Below, one piece after another: positions 1 through 9,648 of a DNA stretch of 64,000 nucleotides. A program made the translations under genes and the position numbers. This DNA is from Kitagawia praeruptora (Eukaryota > Streptophyta > Magnoliopsida > Apiales > Apiaceae), in NCBI GenBank assembly GCA_037693485.1, contig CM075350.1, positions 119,351,001 to 119,415,000 on the forward strand, written 5' to 3'. The notes under the pieces were generated by a model, which did no database searches, had not been told where the DNA came from, and saw only the letters and a program-made list of their open reading frames with translations. The number at the start of each line of letters is the position of its first letter. Position 1 is the first letter of the stretch.

Positions 1-1085
1 GACACTAAATATGATCTTTGTGCAGTCTCATCGATCTTCATAGGATTATCCAAATTTAGTTTTGGAAGTTGGATTGATGATTTCCGAGAAGCTCAGAGCA
101 ATGTAACTTTGGTCCATCTATGTTGTACCATTTATCCTTGAAGGCTAACATAAAAGGCTAACATAAAGCATTCAAAACCTAAGTAGAAAAGGCAAGTAAA
201 AACGAAATTGAGAGCCAGTCCTCGTGAAGCATCACGTTCAATTCTAGAAACTTTCAAGTTGTGATATCAACTATTTTATGCTTACACAATTAGGAAAATA
301 GTAGAAACTCTTAGACGAACTTGGAGTAATTTTAATTTTGGTTACTCCTGTTTTGAACTAGAATCTTATTTTTATATTATAAATGTATCCATGATGTCAT
401 GGAACTTTTATCCATTATATGCCACACATTAATACATGTCAATAAGGCTGAAATTAAACATACAAATTAAGGATAATTTATAATGGATAAAAGACCTTAT
501 TGAACCAAGTAAAATTGAAAAACAAAAGATGATAGGCATACATAGTATCCCAAGAAAGAATAAATTTATTATATCTATAACAACTCCAATGACCCAGATT
601 GATGGAACTGATGTGCGAGAGTATTCATCAACCCGATCACACAATTTAAAAATATTACTCACAAATAGAACTGAAAAACTAAACGAAACAGTCAGTAACT
701 GAATACAGCACCTGTATTACTCCAGTCTTGTCTATTTCCACCCCAACTGTCTTCAGTCCCAATTTCTGCAACACGTAAGCCTTTGTGTCAGCAATTCAAT
801 TGTAGTTCTAGTTACATGAATTATTTAATGGAGCTGTAGTAAATAAGATCCACAAGTTTACCATTTACAGTTGTAGATAGTTCGATAAGTTATAGTAGAT
901 GACCACATAAACTTAAACTTACAGAAGTAGTTCTAATTTAAAACATAAAGATAGCGCCATAGCAACCATAAAAAGGACAAAAAAATAATCAGAACTTTAA
1001 GCTCAATCTAGTTTGCAGTAGAAATTTAAGAGCAGCCATTTGAATTAGAAAAAGATTAATCAGAAACACATTATATATAGAATAA

Positions 1086-1208
1086 TCAAGATTACTATGT
1101 AGAATAATCAAAAGAAATATGATGTTTGCAGAAATATGTTTGTATATATATTGTTATAAAATTCGTAGAAATGCACACTAACTCAAGATTACTATGTAGA
1201 ATAATCAA
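1086..1208 (+). repeat. 26-bp direct repeat pair
   Basis: A 26-base segment beginning tcaagattactatgtagaa occurs at 1086-1111 and again at 1183-1208 with no visible mismatch, separated by about 70 bases. It is too short to class as a transposon end. Confidence 0.7.
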
Positions 1209-1575
1209 TAAAATTTCTTACATATAGGAAGTTGACATGTCATTAAAGGCCAAGACTTACAGAATGAATAGAGCGAAGCCCTGTACGTGGCTACAGGTCA
1301 TGTAACTGTTAGTGCTTGAGATCATGACTGTCTAATACAGAAAACACAGTAACCTACAGTAGTAGCCTGTCTAATTAACTCGTAGTGGTAATGTGGATAT
1401 AATGTTCTCAGATTTGGTACATAATCATATTCCTAATGACGTAATAGTTCGGAAAATCAACTCATGAATTTTCATATGCAATCAAATTATACTTCTAAAT
1501 TTCAATATTTTGCAAATTCTTTTAGTGAATAGGAGGGAAAAGAGCAAAGACGCAGTTACGAATCGGTCTTTACAA

Positions 1576-1739
1576 TTCTGTATAAAGAGATAAGTACCAG
1601 GTTATATAGAATGATTATTAAAAAGTATAACTTCAAAAAGCTTGTGACCCAAAAAGTAATAGGTATTTAAACCTAAATATAACATATACGTGGACTGCTT
1701 CTGTATAAAGAGATAAGTACCAGGTTATATAAAATGATT
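1576..1739 (+). repeat. 41-bp direct repeat pair
   Basis: A segment beginning ttctgtataaagagataagt occurs at 1576-1616 and at 1699-1739 with one difference (tatagaatg against tataaaatg). The spacer is about 80 bases. It is a local duplication with no terminal inverted repeat. Confidence 0.75.
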
Positions 1740-2168
1740 CTGCAAATACTGGGAGATTTTTATAGAATAGAAGTGAGACAAAGAAATAAAGCCAACTTTC
1801 TTCTAAATCGCTCTGTACCACCTTACAACTACACTTGCTATGCTAGAAGAACTTTCCTTTTTTCCTTCTTTGACTTCATGGTGTCATCTTCATCTAAGAC
1901 ATGGAATAGAATCACTAATATTACAGTTTCCTACAAAATATTTATTTACTAATGCAGCATCTGTAGAAGTTCATTTGCTGTTCTGGCATCTGTAGCAGTT
2001 TCAACTTTTGTTGCCTTCCTTCCTAGTTCCATCTTATTTTTTCATATTCTTAAAAAAATTAAGTTGTCACTTGCGACTGCGCTCTAACTATATAATTTCT
2101 GAGTGAGAAGGTTTTTTACATATTGTTCAGTCTTATGGTGTATTTAATGCAAACATGTCTACTATCAG

Positions 2169-3091
2169 GCTGGAGACGAACTGAGGAATATTTATGGGCG
2201 CAAGTATTTACAGTTGAGCAAAAACAAAACTAAGGGAGATGAACTTTGTTCTGAAAATAAAACCACAGCTGATGTAAGAGATTTGTATTCTAGGATCAGT
2301 GTTAGAATAACAAGGCTGGTTCGATATTTAGAAGAATAAAGAGGCTGAGAGATTAAGAACTACATCCGCAGATTGTTGAGTTGCTACACGGGTGAGATGG
2401 AAACTTTTGTAGATAATCTCTAAGGACCTAGGGGTATTAAGAGTTCTCTACATATTTAATTTTGCCCATACTCATACTTTGTACTTGTGCAGTCTAACTA
2501 AAACATGGAATATAATGTCGGAAATTCATCAACCCAGAATCGGGCGATGTCTGAAGTTAAATATTTCTTTTGTCCTGCTTTGGGGAAGTTTACCAACGAC
2601 TCTCATCATCTTGCTACTCTTCAGCTTGAGGCAGCGGTTCAAAATTGGCAAGCATGTTTTACTGCATATTTTTCTAACACAGCTGGCATATATTGAAGCT
2701 CTCAATGGATGGTTATCTAAGTTGAGAGTTCTCGAAAATGAATACTGCTGTAGGGATATATCTTTAACTCCAGATTGTAAAATTGATGTTCCACAACTGC
2801 TGGAGAAAAAAGAAAAGAAAATGCTGGAGATGAAGCTTTGCGAACAAAAGGTTGACATTCGACATCTGGTTGAAAATTTGGAAAAGAAAAAAGGTCAACT
2901 GGATATGCTGAGAAACAAGCTTGATTTAGAGGAGGAAATGCACCAGGATAGCATACAAGAGACGGAGAAAGTCATCTTAAATGGATTCCAGAAACGGTTC
3001 TCGTCTGTTTTTTTATTCCATGGAAGAGTTCTCGGAGGACTCTTCTAAAATGTACAACAGATTATTGGCACATGGCCAAGTTTCAAGTTGA
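2169..3091 (+). pseudogene. Decayed DUF632-family gene (DUF630/DUF632, NRG2-like), 3' part
   Basis: Three pieces in order match the C-terminal DUF632 domain of plant DUF630/DUF632 proteins, which are plant-specific, coiled-coil-rich regulators that include nitrate regulatory NRG2. An exon starts at 2169 after an AG acceptor (AGDELRNIY, then TTADVRDLYSRI). It continues through KRLRD-stop-ELHPQIVELLHG to a GT donor at 2392. A 101-base intron ends in CAG at 2492, and joining the exons restores the frame across HGLTKTWNIM. The next exon holds NDSHHLATLQLEA, YIEALNGWLSKL and ETEKVILNGFQKRFSSVF, and ends FSEDSSKMYNRLLAHGQ before a TGA at 3089-3091. At least one in-frame stop and four frame changes (near 2320, 2530, 2690 and 3015) make this a pseudogene. 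The conserved intron argues that it is a degenerated genomic gene rather than a processed copy. Upstream exons (DUF630 end) were not found. Confidence 0.75.
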
Positions 3092-3834
3092 GGACCGGAG
3101 GTTGTTTTATGCAGCAGATTTTTGTGGAATGGGCACATAATTTTGAACTATCACAGATATGTTTTAGATATGCACATAATTTTCGAGGCTTGATTAGATA
3201 TAAGGTTCTTGACTTCTATATGCCTACTGCTCCTAGTGGAACTAAATTTCTAAAGTCTACTGCTTAAACTAAACCAAACATCACATTTCCAAACAACCTC
3301 ACTAACGAAACTCCGCAATTTCAAACCTCGTCACTCCGTCTTTCATAACCACGACTAGATATCTATTATCAACAACATGATTCAATTAAAACCTAAAAAC
3401 AAAACCAAACCTATCTGATAAAATTAGCGAAATAAACACAAAATCAGTCTATTGGAGTTGTGCTAATTTCGAGGAAAATACAGTAACACTGAGTCTAAAT
3501 CGCACAAAACAATAATTAAAATAGACCTAAAAATAGAAAAAATTAAACACTAGTAAAGTCAAATAATTCTGAAATTACTGCTAACAAACAATTAATTTCA
3601 ACATAAATCATTCTATATCAATGTATTTCCCTATTTTATCTCATTAAACTCATAAACAAACATACACATACACAAACACACACAAAAACATACATATACA
3701 TACACATACATACACATATACAGGCAGTAAGATGAAGAAACAGAGAAGAGAGGGGAGGGGAGAAGTGTGTGTATGTATGTGTGTGTTTGTATGTATAGGT
3801 GGATGATTGTTCGTCTTCTTGGTTGCTTAGGTGG
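3092..3834. other. Intergenic DNA with simple repeats
   Basis: No gene is supported. A CA-rich microsatellite-like tract lies at about 3655-3722 and a TG-rich one (gtgtgtgtatgtatgtgtgt) at about 3762-3800. The two are roughly complementary in composition, with a purine-rich stretch between them. Confidence 0.6.
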
Positions 3835-4739
3835 TGTTAAGATTACAGATCTAGACTAACAACAAAATAAAGAAAATATTCAAGAACTTACTAAAACAAG
3901 AGTAGGGTGCAGAGAAAGAAACAAAATAGCATAATCTCCATTTCCTGCCTGTCCTTTCTAAGTAAAGGACAATATATATGATAAGTCTGAATAACGGTAC
4001 AAAAGGATAATGGGTTCTAATATAATTGGGCCTAACCCAATACAAGCCCAAGACTATTAAAACAAATGACACCGTTCCAAGTAATACTTTTTTTTTTTTT
4101 TTGACAAAATGCAAGTTCATTCCATTAAATTAAACAAGTCTAGCCGGGACAAACCTCCAACTCACAATACAATCAGGTTTATAAACAATAAAACGAGCTA
4201 AGTAAATAGTCGCATTGTTTCCAGACTGCTTAACAAATTGAATCCGTAGATTCTTGAAACTAAAAAAAGTTACAATGTTATCCCGATCAATCTTACTGGC
4301 ATCAGCCCTGAAATCCATAGTAGCACAATTGACCATCACATAAATGCAAGCCCAATGTTCCAAACCTTCAACTGAAGTTGGGGAAGCATAAATTCCCGAA
4401 ACCAGAACAAATTTTAATTGTGAAAGGTGAGCTCTTGTGAATTCCACTACCATTTCAAGAATACTCCAGCTATCTACCTGCCGTAAAACAACTATAGACC
4501 TGCCGATACCCCAGCTATCTACATGCCAAAAATTAGCTATAGACATGCCGCAAGTAGCATGGATGCAAGCTTTCAAGATTTCTCAACATGCCAAATAAAC
4601 CAATTTCAGTGGAGAACGCAACCAAACATTCCAAAATAAAACACAACCAAACATAAACCCCAAACAATTGGGGACAATTCTAATTCGCTAGGCGCCAATA
4701 ATTGTAAACAATTCTAATTCACCCTTTTGGATCGTGACA
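3835..4739 (-). repeat. Element G 3' LTR (with insertion)
   Basis: The outer 250 bases (3835-4087) and the last 50 or so (4690-4739) match the other LTR at 21819-22134. The middle is foreign, a LINE-like fragment. In element orientation the LTR starts TGTCACGATC and ends GTAATCTTAACA. Open frames across it are LTR sequence, not genes. Confidence 0.88.
4088..4690 (-). mobile_element. 5'-truncated LINE (non-LTR) fragment inside LTR
   Basis: This segment is absent from the partner LTR of element G. On the minus strand it ends in a long A-run (T-run at about 4088-4103 on +), as expected of target-primed retroposition. The reading frame at 4130-4576 ends with FVKQSGNNATIYLARF and WRFVPARLV, resembling the C-terminal RNase H end of plant L1-type LINEs (pattern R/K-x-x-N-x-x-A-x-x-L-A-R), followed by a short 3' UTR containing gcattttgtc and the A-tail. 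Most of the LINE is missing. Target duplications are not clear. Another retroposed sequence cannot be excluded. Confidence 0.55.
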
Positions 4740-4755
4740 AATTCCCACCTCCTTA
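4740..4755 (-). other. Element G polypurine tract
   Basis: On the minus strand AAGGAGGTGGGAATT directly abuts the LTR start TGTCACG. This is the expected plus-strand primer position for element G. Confidence 0.75.
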
Positions 4756-5232
4756 AGCTGATCCTTGTCCCCAAAGATTGAAATTATGATACTTCTTATG
4801 GATACTATCCCAGTACTCCCATGTAGCCTCCTCCTTCGATCCGTGCGACCACTGCACCAGAACCAGAGCTGCTGGTTTATTTCCTTTCTTGACAACCCTT
4901 TTATCCAGAACGGCTACAGGTTCCATTTGAAACTCAGCTCCCTCGTTTACTCCTGGCAATTCACTGTGGACCACCTTGCCTGTACCAATCTTTTTTTTAA
5001 GTTGTGACACATGGAACACATTATGTATTCTAGACCCCGCTGGTAAGTCCAGTTGATATGCTACCTTGCCAATCTTCCTTGTAACTTTGTAAGGCCCATG
5101 GTATTTTGCAGCAAGTTTTTGGTTCCTCCTCATCACTACTGAAGACTGCCTGTATGGTTGCAGTTTCAAATAAACCTCATCATTCACCTCAAATTCACGC
5201 TCAGTCCTATGTTTATTAGCAAACCATTGCAT
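4753..5232 (-). pseudogene. Element G integrase C-terminus with chromodomain-like tail
   Basis: The 159-residue frame carries the integrase C-terminal core (FEVNDEVYLKLQPYRQ, KYHGPYKVTRKIGKVAYQL, HNVFHVSQLKK) followed by a chromodomain-like module (PVAVLDKRVVKKG, LVQWSHGSKEEATWE). Such tails in chromovirus integrases contact histone marks and bias insertion to heterochromatin (known for the group, not shown here). It is the 3' end of pol, ends about 13 bases from the LTR, and is in a different frame from the protease/RT part, so pol is broken. Confidence 0.88.
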
Positions 5233-6117
5233 CCTCTCCCTGGCCTTAGTTAGGTTTTCTTTAAGCAGCTGCTACACCATGCTTCTGTCTTGGATGAACT
5301 GCTTGACCACTGGATTTGCAGTCTTCATTTGCTGATAATTAAGTGCTGGTGGTTCCTGGTTGTATAATGCCTTGAAGGGTCACATCCCAATAGCTGAGTG
5401 GAAGCAAGTATTATACCATAACTCTGCCATTGGCAACCATTGAGACCAATGCTTAGGCTTATGCCCAGTAATACATCTCAAGTACATCTCTAGACATTGA
5501 TTTACTCTCTCTGTCTGTCCGTCCGTCTGTGAGTGGTAGGCTGAGCTTAGTTTAACTTTAGTTCCCATCGCCTTGAATAATTCTTGCCAAAAATTGCTCA
5601 CAAAAACTGCATCTCTGTCAGAAATAATAGCCTTTGGTGGACCATGTAATTTGACCACTGAATCAAGAACCCTCTGAGCAACCACAGTAGCAGTGTAGGG
5701 ATGTTTTAGTGCTATAAATGACTATATTTGGTCAATTTATCCACTATCACCAGTATGACTTCGTTTCCTTCAGAATTAGGTAGGCCATCAATAAAATCCA
5801 TGGATGTAGTATTCCAAGCCTCATCAGGTATGAGTAAGGGCTGCAATAGCCCAGGAGTTGCTAGATGCTCTGGTTTACTCTTCTGGCAAACATCACAAGC
5901 TCTGATATATTCATACATATCATTCTTCAAGTTAGGCTAGTAGAATTGTCCCTGGATTCTCTTTACGACCAACTTCTGGGCTGTTATGAATATTCTCCAC
6001 AATCTTCTTTCTTAGCTCATTCCCAGTACCAACATAGAGCTTCCCACCTTTAATGACTTCTCCATTAATCAGCTTGTACCCCTGTGGATTCTGATTATCA
6101 ATCATCAGAGAAACCAT
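5233..6117 (-). pseudogene. Element G integrase zinc-binding and catalytic core, fragmented
   Basis: Pieces in three frames cover the integrase. The zinc-binding part ends CDVCQKSKPEH near 5865-5900. The core has its first Asp in MDFIDGLP (near 5800), its second in IISDRDAVFVSNF (near 5620) and its Glu in QTDGQTERVNQCLEMYLR (near 5500). Integrase would join the element cDNA to host DNA. At least three frameshifts or stops (near 5930, 5700 and 5390) separate the pieces, so no functional enzyme is encoded. Confidence 0.87.
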
Positions 6118-6239
6118 CAGTTCTTATGCCATCTCATCTCCTTCCCAACTTTTCTGTAACTCTTGCTTTCAACTAGGTACCACAGTAGACATGGCATTAC
6201 ACTGACCTGCCTTCTCAGTACATCTAGACAATGCATCTG

Positions 6240-7451
6240 CTACCAAATTGTCCTTGCCCTTCTTATATATAACAGTGTAGTCATAGCCCAACAGCTTGGA
6301 TAACCATTTATGCTGCAACATATTGTGAGCCTCTGTTCAATAAGGTGCTTAAGAGCCTCATGATCAGTTTTGATCATAAATTTATGGCCCAAGAGGTAAT
6401 ACCTCCATTTCTGTACAGCCATAATCACAACCATGAGTTCTTTTTCATAAGTGGATAATCCCAAATGTCTGCTAGCTAGTGCTTTGCTTAGATATGCCAG
6501 AGGCCTTCCCTCTTGCATAAGTACTGCACCCACTACATAGTAGCTAGCATCAGTCTCCAGCACAAAGGGTTTTTGAAAATCTGGAAGTGCTAATACTGGG
6601 GTTGTGGACATAGCAGCCTTGAGCTTGGTGAAGGCTGATTCAGCTTCATTGTTCCAACAGAAGGTTCCCTTCTTTAGTAACTGGGTAAGTGGTTTGCTAA
6701 TTGTGCCATAGTGTGCCACAAACCTCCTGTAATATCCTGTTAACCCCAGAAACCCCCTCAACTCCTTGATGCTCTTAGGACTTGGTCATTCCTCCCTTGC
6801 TTTTATCTTTTCCTTGTCAGCCTCTACTCCTCTCTCAGAGATAACATGCCCCAAGTACTCCACACTGGCCTTTGCAAACTCACACTTAGATTTCTTTACA
6901 AATAACTGGTTGCTTCTCAAAACCTCCAAGACCAGCCTTAAGTGTACCTTATGAGTGTCTTCATCAGGGCTGTAGATGAGAATGTCATCGAAGAAAACTA
7001 GCACAAAGTCTCGTAGGTAAGCAGCAAACACAACATTCATCAAATTTTGAAATGTGGCTGGGGCATTGGTTAAACCAAATGGCATAACCATGAACTCATA
7101 GTGGCCTTGATGAGTTCTGAATGCCGTCTTAGGTATGTCATCTTCATGTACTCTGATTTGATGGTACCCACTCCTTAAGTAAAGTTTAGTATACACTTTA
7201 CTCCTTTTTAATTCATGTACTCTGATTTGATGGTACCCACTCCTTAAGTCAAGTTTAGTATACACTTTACTCCCTTTTAATTCTGCCAATAACTCTTCAA
7301 TCACTGGAATAGGGTATTTGTTCTTCACGATAGCAGCATTCAGTGCTCTGTAGTCCACACAAAGTCTCCATGAATTGTCCTTTATCTTGACTAAGAGAAC
7401 TGGTGATGCATAGGGTGAGCTGCTGTGCTTGATGATGCCATTATTAATCAT
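6240..7451 (-). pseudogene. Element G reverse transcriptase and RNase H
   Basis: The RT frame (6786-7451) runs from SSPYASPVLLVKIKDNSWR through motif A (YTKLDLRSGYHQIRV), MPFGLTNAPATFQNLMN and catalytic FFDDILIYS to YLGHVIS. A stop at about 6786 separates it from RFVAHYGTISKPL and RNase H (VLETDASYYVVGAVL, YEKELMVVIMAVQKWR, IKTDHEALKHL) at 6240-6761, in the same frame. Motif A is present twice because of an in-frame 69-bp duplication, and the second copy reads KLYLRSGYHQ with the Asp lost. RT and RNase H would copy the genomic RNA into cDNA in the particle; this copy is inactive. Confidence 0.92.
7144..7281 (-). repeat. 69-bp in-frame tandem duplication in RT motif A
   Basis: The segment starting ttcatgtactctgatttgat at 7144 is repeated at 7213, an offset of 69 bases, with three or so differences. 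It adds 23 residues to the RT and gives two consecutive copies of the SKVYTKL-x-LRSGYHQIRVHE block. One copy keeps Asp in KLDL, the other has Tyr. Confidence 0.92.
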
Positions 7452-7487
7452 CTCCTTGACTATCTTCTCTATCTCTCTCTTGTGAGC

Positions 7488-8273
7488 TTAAGGGCACTTA
7501 TAAGGGTTAGTATTAACTGGTAAGCTACCTGCTTTAAGAGGTATTCTGTGGTCATGATTTCTCACTGGTGGCAATCCCTTAGGTTCCACAAAGATGTCTT
7601 CAAATTCTTCTAATATCTGGGCCATCCCTCCATCTTTTTCAATAGGATCTTGCTTTGTCTCTTTCTGAATTGCCCTAACTTGCACCAGAAAACACATGTC
7701 ATCTTTGTGTAACCACTTCCTTTTACTTTCTCCTTGTAGCAATATAACCTTAAGGATGTCTTCTGCTGGTTTGATGACCATTTCCTTCCCTTTCCAGTTG
7801 ACCTTAATCAATTTTTCTTCAAAATCAAACCCTATAGGACTTACTGATTTCATCCAGTCTACTCCTAATATTGCATCATAACCCCCAATGGGTAGTACCA
7901 TCATCTCTGCTTCGAATTGTTCTCCATACATATGCCAAGCAAACTTAGGAATTCTCTTTGACAACTTGTCACCATTAGCAACTGATATTGTTGTAGGAAG
8001 GCGGTTGTGGGGAGTTAGCTGTAGGTCCTTGACAGCAGATGGAGAAATGAAGTTGTGAGTAGACCCTGTATCCACTAGCATCCTCAGGGTCTTATTACCC
8101 CTTCTTCCACATAAACTGATGGTGTGTATTCCAGCAGTGCCAGTCAAAGCATGTATTGAAACTTTAGTCCCCTCCTCCTTAATAACATTCTTCTCTTCAC
8201 CTTCACCTTCCCAAATTAGGGACAGTTCACATGCATTTTGTTCATCCACTTCCTTCTCTTCAGATGCTATCAT
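7488..8273 (-). pseudogene. Element G aspartic protease region
   Basis: The 261-residue frame contains the retropepsin motif MLVDTGSTHNFIS with flap and core region (MMVLPIGGYDAILGVDWM), then the linker toward RT (GLPPVRNHDHRIPLK). The protease would cleave the Gag-Pol polyprotein. It shares the reading frame of RT downstream, interrupted by a stop near 7488, and of gag upstream, interrupted by a stop near 8310. The catalytic DTG is intact, but the polyprotein is not. Confidence 0.9.
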
Positions 8274-9643
8274 GAATAACTGTTTGTTCTTATAGTTATG
8301 TCCCGGAGTGTACTATTCCTCACAGTGTAAGCAGAGTCCCTTCTCCATTCTGTCCTTAAACTCATTATAGGGTAGCCTCCTTACAACTTTTGGTTTATAA
8401 TCCTTGGGTTTAGTATTCACTCCCTTGATCTTATTACTATCACCCCAATTGTCTTTCTTTTTTGTAAAGCTGCTAATAGTCCCAACCTTAGCTATATTTC
8501 TGCCCTTCTTATCCATAGCATCAACCACACACTCCTGTGCTCTGGCTTTGTCTCTAGCATCCTTGAGAGTCAATGGCTTATGCAGGTAGAAGGTACTAGC
8601 TATCTCATCCTTAAAGCCACTCAGAAAACTGTCTACAAAGTATAGTTCCCATAGGTTTGGATTCTGCACCACCATATGCTTCTTCAATTCCTCAAACTGA
8701 GTGATGTACTCATCCACTCTTCCTTTCTGTTGTAGCTTATTGAATTGCCCTTCTAAATTTTCATACCCACCTTTATTGTACCTGTGACAGACCAACCTTG
8801 CAAACTCCACCAAAGAAATCTCCTGGTTTTCTAACTGAACCGATTGATACCAAGTGTCAGCCTCTCCATCAAGATGCAAGGATGCATAAATCACCTTCTG
8901 TCTATTATCAAGAGTGGGATTGAGCTGAAAGAATTTTTCACACTTTGAAACCCACCCCCCTGGGTCTTTCCCTTCAAACCTTGGAAAATCTATTTTAAGG
9001 AATTTGTATGGTACAAAAGTATGGCCATCTCTGTTGAGTTGAGAATGCTGTGAGTTTTGGGTATAGTTATAGGTCATTGGCTGTTGCGGTTGGTGAAGGT
9101 AGTGTGGTATATTTTGGGGTACGGGGTGGGGTGTAGGAGGAGTCATGGGCATGGGTGTGGTTTGTAACAAAGCTGGGATAAAGGGTTGAGGCATCCCAGT
9201 ATACTAAAATTGAGGTGGTGTTGGTTGTTGAAAGGCAGGGCCATTGGTATTGACTATAAAACAGGGCATCATTCAAACCTCCAACAGAGTGTAAATATTG
9301 TTGTAACAGTGGTGGCAGGTTCATATTATGAGAAACATAGACAGGATTAACAGTACCGAGATTAGGGTTTTGTGAAAATTGAGATCTTACCTTATTTTGG
9401 GGCTGTACTGTACTACCTTGTATTGGGAGAATGGCCTCCATGCTGGTTGGAGGTATACCCTGAGTAGTTGGCTTCCAGAAATCAGGATCTCTACCAGTCC
9501 CAAAGTTTGTAGGAGTGGATGGGTTAAACCCTGGTGGGTATCCTGTGTTTGCCGCAACAACATGTTTTTCAGCCATATTTGAAGAACCAGCCTTCATCTC
9601 ATCTGTTTGTTTCCCTTTTACTATTCTGGCAAGAAGTGTCACC
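8274..9643 (-). pseudogene. Element G gag, main part
   Basis: The frame at 8313-9194 has a Retrotrans_gag capsid-like domain (FEGKDPGGWVSKCEKFFQL, LDGEADTWYQSV, FARLVCHRYNKGGYENL, FNKLQQKGRVDEYITQFEEL). It then runs into a CCHC knuckle (GLCLHCEE, stop, YTPGH) whose last Cys reads Tyr and which contains a TAG stop near 8310. The N-terminal proline-rich stretch (9067-9643) lies in another frame, so there is a frameshift near 9070-9190. The true start is at 21791, across inserted element A; removing A and one TSD makes the two parts continue in the same frame. Confidence 0.88.
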
Positions 9644-9648
9644 CCTTC

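Larger units (their letters stand above)
1..2168. other. AT-rich intergenic DNA, no supported gene
   Basis: Open frames here are short and on conflicting strands, and none resembles a known protein. The stretch may contain upstream exons or introns of the DUF632 relic that follows, but I could not identify any. On the minus strand around 1830-2040 two short open stretches rich in Lys and Glu look faintly exon-like (one begins MELGRKATK), but I do not recognise them. Two pairs of short direct repeats are listed separately. Confidence 0.5.

Noticed and set aside
3655..3800. CA and TG tracts considered as a CRISPR-like or inverted-repeat structure
   Set aside because: Simple microsatellite composition without regular repeat and spacer units, and the setting is plant DNA.
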